From an uncultured Allomuricauda sp. (GTDB lineage: Bacteria; Bacteroidota; Bacteroidia; Flavobacteriales; Flavobacteriaceae): a stretch of DNA of 64,000 bases. The DNA lies in the NCBI RefSeq assembly GCF_947495325.1, contig NZ_CANLYK010000003.1, positions 310,001-374,000 of the forward strand, read 5' to 3'. The notes under the pieces are model-generated. The model made no database searches and had not been told where the DNA came from. It saw only the letters and a list, made by a program, of their open reading frames with translations. The translations under genes were made by a program, and so were the position numbers. Positions 63,043 to 64,000 of the stretch are shown one piece after another (position 1 is the stretch's first letter; every line of letters starts with the position of its first letter).

Positions 63043-63687
63043 TTACCTTAGGGTTTTTAAAGCCCTGTAGATTGTAGTTCTTGCGCTCTGTACGGAAACT
63101 CCCATTATCTCAGATATTTCCTCATAAGTTCTTTGCTGATTAAATCTGAGATATAGCCCTTTTCTTTGCTTTTTTGTTAAGGTGTTCAGTGCATTTGAAA
63201 GCATTGCACTCTTTTCAGAAATACGTTCGTCGTTAATTATCTCTTCTTCATGTGACTTGGTATAATTCTTCAGCGTATCATTTATAAGAAAATCATATTC
63301 CGTGGAAACTGGAATAATTTTTCGGTGATATTTTTTATTGATTTTTCGTTTAAGCGACTTGAACAGGTAATATTTTACATTATCTGTTTTTGACAGACTC
63401 TTTCTATACTTGTATAAATCCACAAATAAATCATGAATACAATCCATGACATAACCCCTATCTTGCGAATGAACTATTCCATAGGAAAACAATGCCTCTA
63501 TATGTAGCTTGTAAAGTTCTCCAAGTGCGGTCTCATCTCCATTTTTTAAATTTTCCCATAGAATTGTTTCCGAACTTTTTACAACAAACATCTTGTTCTT
63601 GCCTATTTCTGATACTAGCTCATCTAATTTTTCAGGAATGCTAAAATTAGTATCTGAGGCAAGTGCCAGTTCACTATCTTTTTGCAT
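63043..63687 (-). CDS. ECF sigma-70 factor of the third SusC locus
   Basis: The 214-residue protein has region 2 (DRGYVMDCIHDLFVDLYKYR) and region 4 (LTKKQRKGLYLRFNQQ and YEEISEIMGVSVQSARTTIYRAL). About 40 residues precede region 2, more than in the other sigma factor here. It is first on the - strand in front of fecR and susC and is expected to be released by FecR when the substrate binds SusC, turning on the locus. Confidence 0.92.
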   Translation of the reverse strand: MQKDSELALASDTNFSIPEKLDELVSEIGKNKMFVVKSSETILWENLKNGDETALGELYKLHIEALFSYGIVHSQDRGYVMDCIHDLFVDLYKYRKSLSKTDNVKYYLFKSLKRKINKKYHRKIIPVSTEYDFLINDTLKNYTKSHEEEIINDERISEKSAMLSNALNTLTKKQRKGLYLRFNQQRTYEEISEIMGVSVQSARTTIYRALKTLR

Positions 63688-64000
63688 AAATTAGAATTAA
63701 AAGGGTTAATAATTGTAGCTAGTTTCTATATATTTTAAGTAAAATTTCTATGTTTTGTAGACAAGATTATTATATTTTCAATGAAAAATATGTTTTTCGT
63801 TAAAATACACATGAAAAATCGTTATATCTAAAAATATGTACATAAAAAAATACTTTATATTAAACATATGATAATATAGATTTAATTTTTGTGCGATTTT
63901 TAAATCAAAATAAAAAGGCTAAATTCTTACGGATTTTGTAGATTTTCTAAAAATCTACAACACAAAGAACTTTTAATCGAACGAGCGTCCTACGGCCTCT
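63688..64000. other. Non-coding end of the window with a palindrome
   Basis: This 313-base AT-rich stretch is upstream of the sigma gene. It contains a perfect hairpin with 11-base arms and a 3-base loop (63936-63960, TTGTAGATTTT / AAAATCTACAA). Base composition changes after 63975. On the - strand a short frame ending at 63973 (EAVGRSFD, stop) could be the last codons of a gene beginning outside, with the hairpin as its terminator; too short to call. Confidence 0.35.

Noticed and set aside
63973..63999. Short - strand frame at the window end as a real gene
   Set aside because: Only eight codons are visible; nothing identifies them, so it is noted under the intergenic region only.

Overview
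The window reads as a Bacteroidota chromosome, most likely a marine, alga-associated flavobacterium. Supporting this are an AT-rich background, two SusC/SusD pairs each tied to an ECF sigma factor and a FecR-type anti-sigma factor, many lipoproteins with a C near residues 16-29, PL6 and sulfatase genes typical of algal polysaccharide degraders, and TAnnTTTG-type -7 boxes. No phage, insertion sequence, CRISPR array, rRNA or tRNA was seen.

Region 1 (1-27276, + strand) is the downstream part of a large polysaccharide utilisation locus; its transporter genes must lie left of the window. It is almost gap-free: two tandem GH67-like proteins, a secreted enolase-superfamily dehydratase, a GH141-like beta-helix protein, a FAD oxidoreductase, an SGNH hydrolase with permuted blocks, a clan GH-A enzyme, a heparinase II/III-type lyase, a GH28-like enzyme, an S1 sulfatase, GH39, GH3, a lectin-like lipoprotein, KduI, KduD, a DUF4861 protein, a DUF5946 protein, an esterase and a DUF1080 protein. 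Together they suggest digestion of a sulfated, uronic-acid-containing glycan whose unsaturated uronate ends enter the KduI/KduD route. A bidirectional terminator closes the region.

Region 2 (27304-32651, - strand) is a TetR-controlled export unit: TetR, an MMPL/RND permease, a LolA-like protein and an outer-membrane barrel. Copies of a TGACCAGTCATC-type palindrome lie in front of tetR and in front of the permease gene.

Region 3 (32941-45645) is a compact second polysaccharide locus. SusD, SusC and FecR lie on the - strand with a strong terminator. A divergent TTG-initiated sigma factor, a Tat-exported TIM-barrel protein, a PL6 lyase and a heparinase II/III-type lyase lie on the + strand. Alginate is the best substrate guess. 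A perfect 18-bp palindrome precedes the lyase genes.

Region 4 (45653-63687, - strand) is the most unusual part: sigma, FecR, SusC and SusD followed by nine genes on the same strand, none of them a recognisable carbohydrate-active enzyme. They encode an M19 dipeptidase homologue lacking several metal ligands, two lipoprotein amidohydrolases around a seven-bladed FG-GAP propeller, a RidA-type deaminase, a secreted alpha/beta hydrolase, a lipoprotein Asp/Glu racemase, a DASS dicarboxylate transporter and a PLP-dependent serine/threonine/hydroxyaspartate dehydratase. I read this as a SusCD-based uptake and catabolic system for an amino-acid-derived or peptide-like nutrient, probably giving an acidic amino acid or dicarboxylate. 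Stem-loops lie between fecR and susC in both SusC loci, and in region 4 a perfect -7 box on the opposite strand suggests a short antisense RNA against the susC leader.
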